Shown piece after piece: positions 52,938 through 62,026 of a stretch of 64,000 nucleotides of DNA. Under the pieces are notes generated by a model. The model did no database searches, had not been told where the DNA came from, and worked only from the letters and a program-made list of their open reading frames with translations. The stretch is from NCBI GenBank assembly GCA_017650105.1, contig JAGCFO010000029.1, forward strand, positions 1 to 64,000. The letters are read 5' to 3'. Positions within the stretch are counted from its first letter, which is position 1, and the number at the start of each line of letters is the position of its first letter. This stretch comes from Bacteroidaceae bacterium (GTDB taxonomy: Bacteria > Bacteroidota > Bacteroidia > Bacteroidales > Bacteroidaceae). Position numbers and translations under genes: made by a program.

Positions 52938-53846
52938 ATGAAAAAAAATAAAGCCGAAATCGATACCTTCCTCAATTTGGAGGAACAAGGTTGGACGACT
53001 GTCATCAAGCCAAAAAACAAGCTTTTCGAAGTCGATTTCAAAGAAATCTGGCGCTACCGTGATTTGATTTCGTTGTTCATCAAGCGAAACATCATCGTCC
53101 AGTACAAACAAACGATTTTGGGTCCTGCGTGGTACGTTGTGCAACCTGCTCTCACCGTCATCATGTATATGATTGTGTTTGGAGGCATTGCCGGCATCCC
53201 TACCGACGGCGTTCCCCGTCCACTTTTCTATCTTGCAGGAACATGTATGTGGCAGTATTTTGCCGACTGTCTCAACAAGACTTCCAATACCTTTGTTGAC
53301 AATGCTGGCATCTTCGGAAAAGTCTATTTTCCCCGTCTGGTGGTGCCCATCTCCAACGTATTGTCAAACCTACTTCGTTTCGGAATTCAGTTCGGTTTCT
53401 TTGTCTTGATTTACATCATCTATGTTCTTGTCGGCCAGACCACTGCACATCTTAACTGGTATGCTTTGTTGTTTCCCGTGCTGCTTCTGCTATTGGCTGG
53501 ATTGGCACTGGGCTTTGGCATTATCTTTTCGTCTCTCACCACCAAGTACCGCGATTTACAGGTTTTGCTTTCTTTCCTTGTCCAGTTGTGGATGTACGCT
53601 ACTCCAATCGTTTACCCATTGTCTCAGACAGGAAGTATGAAGTTTTTGGGTGTTCCGGTGCATACTTTCATGTGTTTGAACCCAGTTACTCCTCTTATTG
53701 AGACATTTAAGTATGGAACAATGAGCTGCGGAGCTTTTGTTGGTTGGCGCTGGCTTATCTATAGTTTCATTTTCATGCTTCTGGTCCTTGGTATAGGAAT
53801 CCTTATTTTCAACAAAGTCCAGAAGTCATTTATGGATACTGTGTGA
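52938..53846 (+). CDS. wzm: Polysaccharide ABC exporter permease (Wzm-type)
   Basis: A 302-residue ABC-2 type permease with six hydrophobic segments (for example PALTVIMYMIVFGGIAGI, FFVLIYIIYVLVG, LLFPVLLLLLAGLALGFGIIF). The N-terminal cytoplasmic amphipathic part ends ELWRYRDLISLFIKRNIIVQYKQTILGPAW-like (here EIWRYRD...), typical of O-antigen and teichoic-acid exporters. It should form the channel half of the transporter whose ATPase lies at 56399. The permease and ATPase genes are normally adjacent; here three sugar-modification genes separate them. The next gene starts 32 bases after its stop. Confidence 0.9.
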   Translation: MKKNKAEIDTFLNLEEQGWTTVIKPKNKLFEVDFKEIWRYRDLISLFIKRNIIVQYKQTILGPAWYVVQPALTVIMYMIVFGGIAGIPTDGVPRPLFYLAGTCMWQYFADCLNKTSNTFVDNAGIFGKVYFPRLVVPISNVLSNLLRFGIQFGFFVLIYIIYVLVGQTTAHLNWYALLFPVLLLLLAGLALGFGIIFSSLTTKYRDLQVLLSFLVQLWMYATPIVYPLSQTGSMKFLGVPVHTFMCLNPVTPLIETFKYGTMSCGAFVGWRWLIYSFIFMLLVLGIGILIFNKVQKSFMDTV

Positions 53847-53878
53847 TTTTCTCACAAAAGCCTGCTTATAACTGTGTA

Positions 53879-54397
53879 ATGGAGTCAAATCGGATTATTC
53901 TTCGTCCTTGGTGTGAAAGTGATGCCCCTACTCTATATAAGTGGGCATCAGATCCCGATGTGGGATCTCGTGCCGGATGGGCTCCACACAAATCAGTCGA
54001 AGAGAGTTTGGAAGTAATCCGTACTGTCTTCAAGGACGCCACCAATACTTGGGCAATCGAGCTCAAAGAAACAGGTGAAGCAATAGGTGCAATGGGGTAT
54101 GGCCCTTCTTGCAATTGCAACTTGTCAGCGCGCGAAGGAGAGCCGCTCATTGGATATTGGGTTGCCAAACCCTATTGGAATCGAGGCATCTGCACGGAGG
54201 CGCTTCAGTTGATGATAGAGCATATTCGTCAAACTACCGACATAAAGTCCCTCGTAAGCGGGCATTTTATTGACAATCCCGCTAGCGGGCGTGTAATGAT
54301 GAAATGCGGATTCGTTCCAACTGGAGAAACCGTTATCGACGAGACTCAGTATAAAGGTAAAGATCGTCCAATCAGAGTCCTGCGTTTGGAAATGTAA
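53879..54397 (+). CDS. GNAT-family acetyltransferase (RimJ/RimL-like)
   Basis: The ATG at 53879 is preferred to the GTG at 53843; the product has 172 residues. It opens IILRPWCESDAPTLYKWASDPDV and contains the acetyl-CoA loop IGYWVAKPYWNRGICTEAL and the final ENPxSGRVMMKCGF-like strand (here DNPASGRVMMKCGF). This is the Acetyltransf_3 subgroup. Its place directly before a sugar aminotransferase suggests N-acetylation of the amino-sugar made there, as with comparable pairs for dideoxy-amino sugars; an unrelated amine is possible. Confidence 0.75.
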   Translation: MESNRIILRPWCESDAPTLYKWASDPDVGSRAGWAPHKSVEESLEVIRTVFKDATNTWAIELKETGEAIGAMGYGPSCNCNLSAREGEPLIGYWVAKPYWNRGICTEALQLMIEHIRQTTDIKSLVSGHFIDNPASGRVMMKCGFVPTGETVIDETQYKGKDRPIRVLRLEM

Positions 54398-54439
54398 AAT
54401 GATATTGCTGCAACTTAAAGGTTTATTTTCAACCCCATA

Positions 54440-55558
54440 ATGTCATCATCTACTTTAACTGTAACAAGTCCTCTTCTCCCAGATTTGGATGACTTCAATG
54501 AGCTCCTCCAAGATATTTGGTCGAGAAAATGGATTACCAATCAGGGCCATTATCATGAACTTCTTGAGCAGGCACTCTGTGAGTATCTGAAAGTGCCCTT
54601 CTTGAGCTTATTTACGAATGGAACTATTCCATTGATCACGGCTCTACAGGCATTGGACATTAAAGGAGAAGTGATTACCACACCTTTCAGTTTTGTGGCA
54701 ACCACTCATAGTATTTGGTGGAATGGAATTAAACCTGTATTTGTAGATATAGATCCTGCTAATTGTGGTATTGATCCGGATAGGATAGAAGAAGCCATCA
54801 CTCCGAAAACAACAGCAGTCATGCCAGTTCATTGCTATGGTAAGCCTTGTGATACTCAACGAATACAAGCTATTGCTGATAGATATGGACTGAAAGTCAT
54901 CTACGATGCCGCTCATGCCTTTGGGGTGGAAGTAAATGGGAAAAGCATTTTGAATGAAGGAGATTTGAGCACTCTTAGTTTCCATGCTACAAAGGTTTAT
55001 AATACTGTTGAGGGTGGTGCACTAGTGTGCCACTCTAAAGAGATGAAACAAAAAATTGACTACCTTCGCAATTTCGGTTTTGAAGATGAGGTAACGGTTG
55101 TGGGTCCAGGCATAAACGGAAAAATGGACGAAATGCGTGCAGCATACGGTTTACTGAATCTTCGCCAAGTAGATGATGCAATTGAAACTCGTCATCAAAT
55201 TGCCCTTCAATATCGCAAAGCCTTTCGTGGCGTGCCTGGAATCCGTTTCTTCGACGACATGCCTGGCGTTCGTCATAACTACTCTTATTTCCCCATTTTT
55301 GTAGATGCAGAACAATATGGAATGACGCGCGATGATTTGTATGCAAAATTGAGAGAACATCAAATACTTGGTAGAAGATATTTCTATCCTCTGATAAGCC
55401 GTTTTTCTCCCTACAATTCTTTGTCTTCTGCTTCCACAGAACATCTCCCAGTTGCCACTCGCATTGCAGATGAGGTTATCTGTCTTCCAATACATCATGC
55501 TCTCTCTCAGAAGGATGTAGAGCGTGTCATAAACGTTATTATATCCCGGAATAATTAA
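54440..55558 (+). CDS. DegT/DnrJ/EryC1-family sugar aminotransferase (second)
   Basis: A 372-residue PLP-dependent enzyme. NGTIPLITAL, TTPFSFVATTHSI, VIYDAAHAFGVE and the Lys185 motif SFHATKVYNTVEGGALV are present. The FHATKxxNTxEGG form is seen in enzymes acting on dTDP-4-keto- or 3-keto-6-deoxy sugars (VioA/FdtB type), unlike the WbpE-type gene upstream. No dTDP-glucose genes (rmlA, rmlB) are in the window, so the substrate must come from elsewhere or from genes beyond the right edge. It probably acts with the preceding acetyltransferase. Confidence 0.85.
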   Translation: MSSSTLTVTSPLLPDLDDFNELLQDIWSRKWITNQGHYHELLEQALCEYLKVPFLSLFTNGTIPLITALQALDIKGEVITTPFSFVATTHSIWWNGIKPVFVDIDPANCGIDPDRIEEAITPKTTAVMPVHCYGKPCDTQRIQAIADRYGLKVIYDAAHAFGVEVNGKSILNEGDLSTLSFHATKVYNTVEGGALVCHSKEMKQKIDYLRNFGFEDEVTVVGPGINGKMDEMRAAYGLLNLRQVDDAIETRHQIALQYRKAFRGVPGIRFFDDMPGVRHNYSYFPIFVDAEQYGMTRDDLYAKLREHQILGRRYFYPLISRFSPYNSLSSASTEHLPVATRIADEVICLPIHHALSQKDVERVINVIISRNN

Positions 55559-55620
55559 TAAAGCATCACTTTCACTATTGCCTTTTTCTCAAAAAACCTC
55601 GCTTTAATAGTACTTACCAA

Positions 55621-56385
55621 ATGAAACTTGCCATCATGCAGCCCTATTTTATGCCTTACATTGGGTATTTCCAATGCATTTCTGCTGTTGATAAATATAT
55701 CTTATATGGCAATTTGACGTTTATAAAAGATGCTTGGATGAATAGGAATAGGATACTGTTGAAAAATGGTAAAATCCAAACCATTTCTGTGCCACTTCAG
55801 CATAAAAGTTCAAATACACTAATAAACGAGATACTTATTGACAATTCACAGCATTGGCAGACCAAGCTGTTAAAGACTATTTATTTGAATTATAAAGGTT
55901 CTGCTTTTTTTGAAGAAATGTTTCCTTTTTTTCAATCCTTATTAGAAAAAAAGTATAAGTACCTGTTTGAACTGAATTGTGAATCTATCCAAAAAATAGT
56001 GTCTCTTTTAAGTATTGACACAATTATTGATGCTGATAACAGTCGTTTTTCCGAAATGGAACTGCTATTAAATAGTGTAGATGAAAAATACTCTGATGTT
56101 ATACCTTATCTAACAACTAACCCTATAAAAAAAGTTGCTCGTGTGATAGAAATGTGTCGAAGAGAGAATAGTAATGATTTTGTCAATGCAATTGGAGGAA
56201 GAGAACTATATAATAAAGATGATTTTTCTGTGTATGGTATTAATCTGTCTTTTGTCAAGACAGAAAACGTCTTTTATAATCAGTTCGGCAACACATTTGA
56301 ACCCAATCTTTCCATTATAGATGTCCTTATGCATAATGGAAGAGAAGGCACGCAAGAACTTCTCCAAAAATTTACGTTAATTTAG
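55621..56385 (+). CDS. WbqC-like family protein
   Basis: A 254-residue protein matching the WbqC family: the N-terminal KLAIMQPYFMPYIGYFQCISAVDKYI and the following WMNRNRILLKNGKIQTISVPL are its hallmark. The family sits in O-antigen and capsule loci; its biochemical role is unproven. This gene opens the markedly A+T-rich half of the operon. It is followed 13 bases later by the ABC ATPase. Confidence 0.88.
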   Translation: MKLAIMQPYFMPYIGYFQCISAVDKYILYGNLTFIKDAWMNRNRILLKNGKIQTISVPLQHKSSNTLINEILIDNSQHWQTKLLKTIYLNYKGSAFFEEMFPFFQSLLEKKYKYLFELNCESIQKIVSLLSIDTIIDADNSRFSEMELLLNSVDEKYSDVIPYLTTNPIKKVARVIEMCRRENSNDFVNAIGGRELYNKDDFSVYGINLSFVKTENVFYNQFGNTFEPNLSIIDVLMHNGREGTQELLQKFTLI

Positions 56386-56398
56386 CTATTGTAAAGAT

Positions 56399-57646
56399 AT
56401 GTCAACTGCTATAGAATTTAACCATGTTTCCAAGCAGTACAGGCTTGGGTTGGTTTCTACTCGTACTTTAGGAGCCGACCTTAATCGTTGGTGGACAATG
56501 AACATTCGAGGGAAGGAGGATCCTTACTTGAAAATTGGAAGTGTCAACGATCGTTCCACAAAAGCAGACAACGATTTCGTTTGGGCATTGAGAGATATAG
56601 ACTTCAAGGTTGAACAGGGTGATGTCGTCGGAATCATAGGCAAGAACGGTGCAGGAAAGAGTACTCTGTTGAAACTCTTGAGTAAAGTAACTGGCCCTAC
56701 TACAGGCTCTATCAAGGCTCGCGGACGAATAGGTTCCTTGTTAGAGGTAGGAACGGGATTTCATCCTGAGATGACAGGTCGTGAAAATATTTTCATGAAC
56801 GGAGCTATCCTTGGGATGACAAAGCAAGAGATTGCTGCTAAATTAGATGAAATTATTGATTTTTCAGGTTGTGAACGTTACTTGGATACACCTGTCAAAC
56901 GTTATTCTTCGGGAATGACTGTTCGTCTTGGTTTTGCTGTAGCTGCATTTCTGGAACCGGAAATTCTAGTGGTAGATGAAGTTCTTGCTGTGGGGGATGC
57001 CGAGTTTCAGAAAAAAGCCATCGGAAAAATGAGGAATATTAGTGAAGGCGAGGGGCGTACCGTGTTATTTGTCAGCCATAATATGGCAAGCATAGAAAAA
57101 CTATGTAATCATGGAGTAATGCTTGAGAATGGAATGATAAAAAAAACAGGTAATGTACATGATGTCGTGGAATATTATCTTCAAGATCAGATTAAAAACA
57201 AAAATTTCTTGAGAGAAGGTAATGGCTTTATACGCTTTGAAGATTATTGGTTAGAGAGAAATGTAATAGAAATAGGAGACAACCTTGAAGTTCACATATC
57301 GATACGAGCTAATGAATATGTGGATTCTTGCATGTTACATATAAATATTTATTCTTCCAACGGTCAATATGTTGCTCAATCAATTTCAGACGATGACACA
57401 ACTTTTGAATTAAAGAAAATTGAATCCAATAAAGAGTATAAGATCAAATGTCTTTTGCCTTATTTGAATGTGATTCCTGGTCATTATCTCATAAATTTAT
57501 GGATTGGCACAGCATACGAATGGTTTGATTGGATAAAAGAGTGTATGCGATTTTCCGTTCGTCAGGAAGGAAAGTTTATTAATCGGTTAACTCCATATCC
57601 TTCTGATGCAAAAATAGTGCTTCAATCTCATTGGACTTATGAATAA
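56399..57646 (+). CDS. wzt: Polysaccharide ABC exporter ATPase with C-terminal binding domain (Wzt-type)
   Basis: A 415-residue protein. ATPase part: Walker A GKNGAGKST (81-89), signature YSSGMTVRLG near 169, Walker B ILVVDEVLAVGD near 190 and switch FVSHNM. From about 255 the C-terminal extension is a beta-rich Wzt_C-like domain (VHISIRANEYVDSCMLHINIYSSNGQYV ... PGHYLINLWIG), which in O-antigen exporters recognises the finished, modified chain end. It pairs with the permease at 52938. A specific chain-terminating group would therefore be expected; no methyl- or kinase-type terminator gene was identified with certainty. Confidence 0.9.
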   Translation: MSTAIEFNHVSKQYRLGLVSTRTLGADLNRWWTMNIRGKEDPYLKIGSVNDRSTKADNDFVWALRDIDFKVEQGDVVGIIGKNGAGKSTLLKLLSKVTGPTTGSIKARGRIGSLLEVGTGFHPEMTGRENIFMNGAILGMTKQEIAAKLDEIIDFSGCERYLDTPVKRYSSGMTVRLGFAVAAFLEPEILVVDEVLAVGDAEFQKKAIGKMRNISEGEGRTVLFVSHNMASIEKLCNHGVMLENGMIKKTGNVHDVVEYYLQDQIKNKNFLREGNGFIRFEDYWLERNVIEIGDNLEVHISIRANEYVDSCMLHINIYSSNGQYVAQSISDDDTTFELKKIESNKEYKIKCLLPYLNVIPGHYLINLWIGTAYEWFDWIKECMRFSVRQEGKFINRLTPYPSDAKIVLQSHWTYE

Positions 57647-57655
57647 CTCTTATAT

Positions 57656-59056
57656 ATGAAAACAAAAGCGTTTGATGTTTTTTGCGAACAAAGAAGATTC
57701 GACTTAATATTCAAGTATTTATATGTGGATCAGCCATTTGCTTATGTAAAGGATGCATATTTAGAAAGTATTCGTGCGTTTAATGATTTTCATGAACTTC
57801 ATCCAAGTGATGGCATTCCAAAGGAAACGGCTCAGGATTTCATCGAAAGATTTGATGGCTTAATATGTAGTTTGAAAGAAAAAAAATATGACCCTGCAAT
57901 GAGTTATATCCCTAAAGCTTCTTATGGAGAAATTACAGATGGTGCCCATCGTTTGGCCGCGTGTGCAGCTTTAGGATTGGATGTTGAGGTTGTTGAAACA
58001 AATGAAACAGATGAAATATACGATTATCTTTTTTTCTTTCATAAGGGGATGGATCCATTATTCATGGACTATGGTGCCTTGGAGTATGTTAAGTTGAACC
58101 CTAATGCATATATTGTTAATCTTCACTCTATCACAAATCCAAATAGTGATGAGAAGGTAGAAAGAATTTTAGAAAAATATGGTTTTATTTATTACAAGAA
58201 AGCGGTAAAGTTAACATATAATGGATATGTTAATCTTAAAAAGCTTTCATATGGATCTTTCTGGGAGGAGAGTTCATCATGGATTGGAAATGTTCTAAAC
58301 TCGTATGCTGGAGCCCAAGAACATGCTCAACAGTCAAAAGGAAAATATCCCTTAAGAGCTTATGTTTTCGTTTGTGATAGTATTGAGAAGGTAATTCGGG
58401 CTAAAAAAGAAATACGTGATTTGTATGGAAAGGGAAATTACAGCATTCACATTAATGATACGCATACAGAGGCCGTTTGGCTAGCTGAAACTTTTTTTAA
58501 TAAAAATTCTTTAGCTTTTATCAATAATCGTCCTTTCGAGTTCGAGGATAGGTTGTTCGATGAGAATATTGAAATATTAAAAAAGAAATGTGAAGAGTCC
58601 GGGGTTAATCTTGAATCTATTTGTGCCGCTGGAAGTACACCTTTGAATGTTTTTGGCGTTCGCAAAAGTCATGATATTGATTATTTGAGTCTTGACGATT
58701 CTTTTGCTTTAGTAGACGAAGTTTTTTCTTCTCATGATAGTCAACTTTCTTATTACCCTTATAAAAAAGAAGTAATAATAACCAATCCTAATTGTTTCTT
58801 TTATTATCATGGAATTAAATTCATTTCTCTTGATATTCTATATAAGATGAAAAGATCAAGGAGGGAAAAACCAAAGGATTATTATGATTGCAGGTTAATA
58901 AAAAAAATCTTGTTTAATCAAAAGATAAATAAGAGAGAACTCTTATATCATCTAAACAAGAGTAAATCTCATGATTTTCTAATATATTTCTTCAATATTT
59001 TTGAGCGTGTTCTAAAATGGTTAAAACGAATTGTAAAAAGGAGTTCAAATGAGTGA
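57656..59056 (+). CDS. ParB-like/nucleotidyltransferase-like fusion protein
   Basis: A 466-residue protein with no recognised family name. Residues about 85-110 (YGEITDGAHRLAACAALG) carry the DGxHR motif of the ParB/sulfiredoxin fold, used for CTP binding or for small-molecule phosphorylation (SbnI/SerK-like). Residues about 323-346 (AAGSTPLNVFGVRKSHDIDYLSL) have the GS...DxD arrangement of a minimal nucleotidyltransferase, followed by a helical stretch with a KMKRSRREKPKDYYD segment as in NTase-family helical tails. There is no signal peptide. It overlaps the next glycosyltransferase by 8 bases. It may activate or transfer a small polar group (phosphate or nucleotidyl-linked) onto the glycan; this is inference from domains and context only. 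Confidence 0.55.
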   Translation: MKTKAFDVFCEQRRFDLIFKYLYVDQPFAYVKDAYLESIRAFNDFHELHPSDGIPKETAQDFIERFDGLICSLKEKKYDPAMSYIPKASYGEITDGAHRLAACAALGLDVEVVETNETDEIYDYLFFFHKGMDPLFMDYGALEYVKLNPNAYIVNLHSITNPNSDEKVERILEKYGFIYYKKAVKLTYNGYVNLKKLSYGSFWEESSSWIGNVLNSYAGAQEHAQQSKGKYPLRAYVFVCDSIEKVIRAKKEIRDLYGKGNYSIHINDTHTEAVWLAETFFNKNSLAFINNRPFEFEDRLFDENIEILKKKCEESGVNLESICAAGSTPLNVFGVRKSHDIDYLSLDDSFALVDEVFSSHDSQLSYYPYKKEVIITNPNCFFYYHGIKFISLDILYKMKRSRREKPKDYYDCRLIKKILFNQKINKRELLYHLNKSKSHDFLIYFFNIFERVLKWLKRIVKRSSNE

Positions 59057-60080
59057 AAGACCTGTTTTATCTATTCTTATTATTACTCACAATCAACTTC
59101 CTTTATTAAAGCGTTGTTTGGAAAGTGTATTGAAACAGGACATACGGGTTCCGTATGAGATTATTGTTTCTGATGACAGATCTAATGATGGAACGGATTT
59201 GTTTATGAAGAATTTTCAAAATAGCTCGGATAATTTGATTAGTATTAAGTATGTTCGTTGCAATTCTGACGATTGTAACCCTACGTGTATTTCTGATAGA
59301 TGTGGATGGAATAAGCTAAATGCATATAACCAATGTCAAGGAGTTTTTTTTGTGAACATTGATGCAGATGATTATTTGCGTTCAAACGATATTTACCAAA
59401 AACAAATAGAGATGTTGGAAAAGCATCCGGAATGTTCAATGTGCATGCAACGCATTTTGTCCATAAAAGAAAATGAGCCTTTTGACAAGGGCTTTGTATG
59501 GCCTCAAAGTCAGATTCTTAGAGATGGAGTTGTTATTGATAAAGAGACTTTTATTCTTGGTAATTTACGAGGTTTAAACCAAGGCTATATGATTAGGCGA
59601 AGACCAAAAGATGACATGAGGCAGTTATACGGAAAGTTGTTTGACGATGCAGTGATAACATATCATCATCTCCAATATGGGCCAATTGTTTTTATTGATA
59701 GAGCAGATTACGTTTGGGTACATTATTCGAAAAGTATTTCACATTCTGTACCCGTTGATGACTCTAAAATATTGTACGGAACATTACCTCTTTTTCATGC
59801 TGTGTTATTTCCATCTATGAGAACATTGTTTATTGAAAATGGCTTGTCTTCTTTAATACAAATGCTCAAATATTCGCCAGAGTACCCCATAATAAGTGAT
59901 GGATATATTGATTATTTTCGTCAATTTCCATTTTTTATTATAAAATACTATATTGAAAATCAACATAGTTTAATTCATAAAATTAGGTTTTTATATATTT
60001 TTTATTTATTGCTTTTCCTAAATAAATACCAAATAAAGTCTAAGGTGGCATTGCTACTTGCATATAAATCATTAATTTAA
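59049..60080 (+). CDS. Family 2 glycosyltransferase
   Basis: A 343-residue GT-A fold enzyme: LSILIITHNQLPLLKRCLESVLKQ opening, IIVSDDRSNDGT, and the metal-binding DADD in FVNIDADDYL. The cysteine-rich insert CNSDDCNPTCISDRCGW before the DxD loop is unusual. Its C-terminal about 60 residues are hydrophobic (FYIFYLLLFLNKYQ-like) and may lie on the membrane. It transfers one sugar during repeat-unit assembly; donor and acceptor are unknown. Its start overlaps the preceding gene. Confidence 0.85.
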   Translation: MSERPVLSILIITHNQLPLLKRCLESVLKQDIRVPYEIIVSDDRSNDGTDLFMKNFQNSSDNLISIKYVRCNSDDCNPTCISDRCGWNKLNAYNQCQGVFFVNIDADDYLRSNDIYQKQIEMLEKHPECSMCMQRILSIKENEPFDKGFVWPQSQILRDGVVIDKETFILGNLRGLNQGYMIRRRPKDDMRQLYGKLFDDAVITYHHLQYGPIVFIDRADYVWVHYSKSISHSVPVDDSKILYGTLPLFHAVLFPSMRTLFIENGLSSLIQMLKYSPEYPIISDGYIDYFRQFPFFIIKYYIENQHSLIHKIRFLYIFYLLLFLNKYQIKSKVALLLAYKSLI

Positions 60081-60125
60081 AACTGTAATATTTTTTTAAA
60101 ATTGACAACTTGACAATAATATCTT

Positions 60126-61022
60126 GTGCAGCCATTAGTTTCTGTGATTACTATTACCTATAACCACGCTCCCTATATTGCCAAATGTATCGAGGGCGTG
60201 CTGATGCAGAAGGTGGACTTCCCCATGGAGTTCATCATAGCCGATGATTGCAGCACGGACGGAACGCGTGAAATCTGCGAAAAATATGCGAAAAAGAATC
60301 CGAATTTAATACGTCTTATTTTAACGGAGAAAAATGTTGGAGCTGTAGAGAATGAGCAGAGGGCGTTTAAGGCAGCAAAAGGAAAGTACATTGCTACCTG
60401 TGAAGGAGACGACTATTGGACATCTTCCTTTAAGCTTCAGAAGCAAGTAGACTTTCTTGAAGCAAACCCTGATTACAGCGTCTGTTTTCATAGGTTTCAC
60501 AAGTATGATAGTGAATCTGGCATTTGGCAAGGTGACTTTTGTGAAAATCTCTTCAAAGACTCAAACACGGATGGGGTTGAGATTTCAATGCATCAGTTTA
60601 TGCATCAGTGGGTGACACAGTATCTCACAATGGTATTTCGTAAGAACAGCTATGATTTTGCTGCCTATTCAAGATACAAATATTTCCGAGATACCCATCA
60701 AATATACCACTTAATTCGTAACGGCCGTTGCTGGCTTTTTGCTTTCAATGGCGGTGTTTACCATCTTACTGGCTCTGGGATGTACTCATTCCGTACTGCT
60801 CTTAAACGTGAACAAATGACCTTAATGGTAGACAAGGAACTTTGGAGAGTAAATGGTGACGAAGGGTGGAAAGAGATGTGCTCAATCGTTATGCAGGATA
60901 TTGTGGACAATTTTGCCTCACAGAAAAAGAATCTATGGTTGTTGTTGCGCTATTCTACACTGGTATTTCTTTATACGGGCCGATTTAAGAAATACATTAA
61001 AAATATTCTGCTGGTATTATGA
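60126..61022 (+). CDS. Family 2 glycosyltransferase
   Basis: A 298-residue GT2 enzyme with start GTG at 60126; there is no in-frame ATG before the conserved N-terminus VSVITITYNHAPYIAKCIEGVLMQKV. IADDCSTDGTREI and the ATCEGDDYWT (EGDD) metal motif follow. Its base composition is more G+C-rich than the genes on either side, suggesting separate acquisition. The ATGA overlap with the next gene (61019-61022) couples translation. Confidence 0.87.
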   Translation: MQPLVSVITITYNHAPYIAKCIEGVLMQKVDFPMEFIIADDCSTDGTREICEKYAKKNPNLIRLILTEKNVGAVENEQRAFKAAKGKYIATCEGDDYWTSSFKLQKQVDFLEANPDYSVCFHRFHKYDSESGIWQGDFCENLFKDSNTDGVEISMHQFMHQWVTQYLTMVFRKNSYDFAAYSRYKYFRDTHQIYHLIRNGRCWLFAFNGGVYHLTGSGMYSFRTALKREQMTLMVDKELWRVNGDEGWKEMCSIVMQDIVDNFASQKKNLWLLLRYSTLVFLYTGRFKKYIKNILLVL

Positions 61023-61993
61023 GTTTCTTTTTGAAAGCAGAAAAAAAGTTCTTAAAAATCGTGCGTAGATTATGCTATGGCCATAATTTACCCAAAAAGG
61101 ACATTGCTCTTATTTCTGGAAATGAATTAAATGACTATATTTATGAGTCATTGTTGGGTAAGGATGCTTTCATGGTTGCCCGTTACGGAAGCATCGAATT
61201 TGATGCTGCCATATATCCATATATTATAAAATTACCCCTTATTAAGCGGTACCTGTTGTTTATACGTGGTAGGGTAGATTATGTGCGTCGGGAGGCAGCT
61301 CGTGAGCAGGCATTAATCCGTCCCTTGTGCAATAATGCAGGATTTTTCCCACAAGAAACAAGTCTAATAGGCCGTTTCTCTGGTCTTTTGTTGGAGGATA
61401 CATTTCAGATGGATTGTTGTTGCTGTTCTCCTTGGATTCATGAAGATTTAGCTTCGGATTTCTTTGCTAAATCCATTCGGTTTGGAAATCTAAATGATTT
61501 AGAACCGTATGATTATGATTGCCCATGGTCGAAAGCTTTGGAAGGTAAAACAGTTTTGGTTATTCACCCGTTTGCTAAGTCGATAGAGTCACAATATGCT
61601 CGCCGTGAAAAGTTATGGGAAAATCAAAATGTACTTCCTAAGTTCGAATTGAAGACAATTAAAGCTGTTCAATCTATTGCAGGTGAGCCAACTCCGTTTA
61701 AGAGTTGGTTCGAGGCATTGGACTTTATGAAAACCGAAATGGATACTATAGACTATGATGTCGCAATAATTGGTTGTGGCGCCTATGGTTTTCATCTTGC
61801 AGCACATGCAAAGAGAACTGGCCATAAGGCCATTCATATGGGTGGCGCTACACAGATTCTATTTGGAATAAAAGGTAAACGATGGGAAGCATTGCCTACA
61901 GTAAGCAAATTCTTCAATGAGTATTGGATTAGCCCACTTCCTGAAGAAACACCCCAAAATATTCATAAGGTGGAAAATGGTTGTTATTGGTGA
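61019..61993 (+). CDS. Putative glycosyltransferase of the GT-D/DUF1792-like type
   Basis: A 324-residue protein. MVARYGSIEFDAAIYPY resembles the RYGDGE-type motif of GT-D (DUF1792) glycosyltransferases, and the C-terminal DVAIIGCGAYGFHLAAHAKRTGHKAIHMGGATQILFGIKGKRW is a block common in uncharacterised proteins of O-antigen loci. CCCCSPW (near 138) is an odd run of cysteines. It probably adds or transfers a sugar in the cytoplasm; the family assignment is tentative. It overlaps the preceding gene by 4 bases. Confidence 0.6.
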   Translation: MSFFLKAEKKFLKIVRRLCYGHNLPKKDIALISGNELNDYIYESLLGKDAFMVARYGSIEFDAAIYPYIIKLPLIKRYLLFIRGRVDYVRREAAREQALIRPLCNNAGFFPQETSLIGRFSGLLLEDTFQMDCCCCSPWIHEDLASDFFAKSIRFGNLNDLEPYDYDCPWSKALEGKTVLVIHPFAKSIESQYARREKLWENQNVLPKFELKTIKAVQSIAGEPTPFKSWFEALDFMKTEMDTIDYDVAIIGCGAYGFHLAAHAKRTGHKAIHMGGATQILFGIKGKRWEALPTVSKFFNEYWISPLPEETPQNIHKVENGCYW

Positions 61994-62026
61994 TCTATAG
62001 TTTTTACCAAAAACAAAATTACGAAT

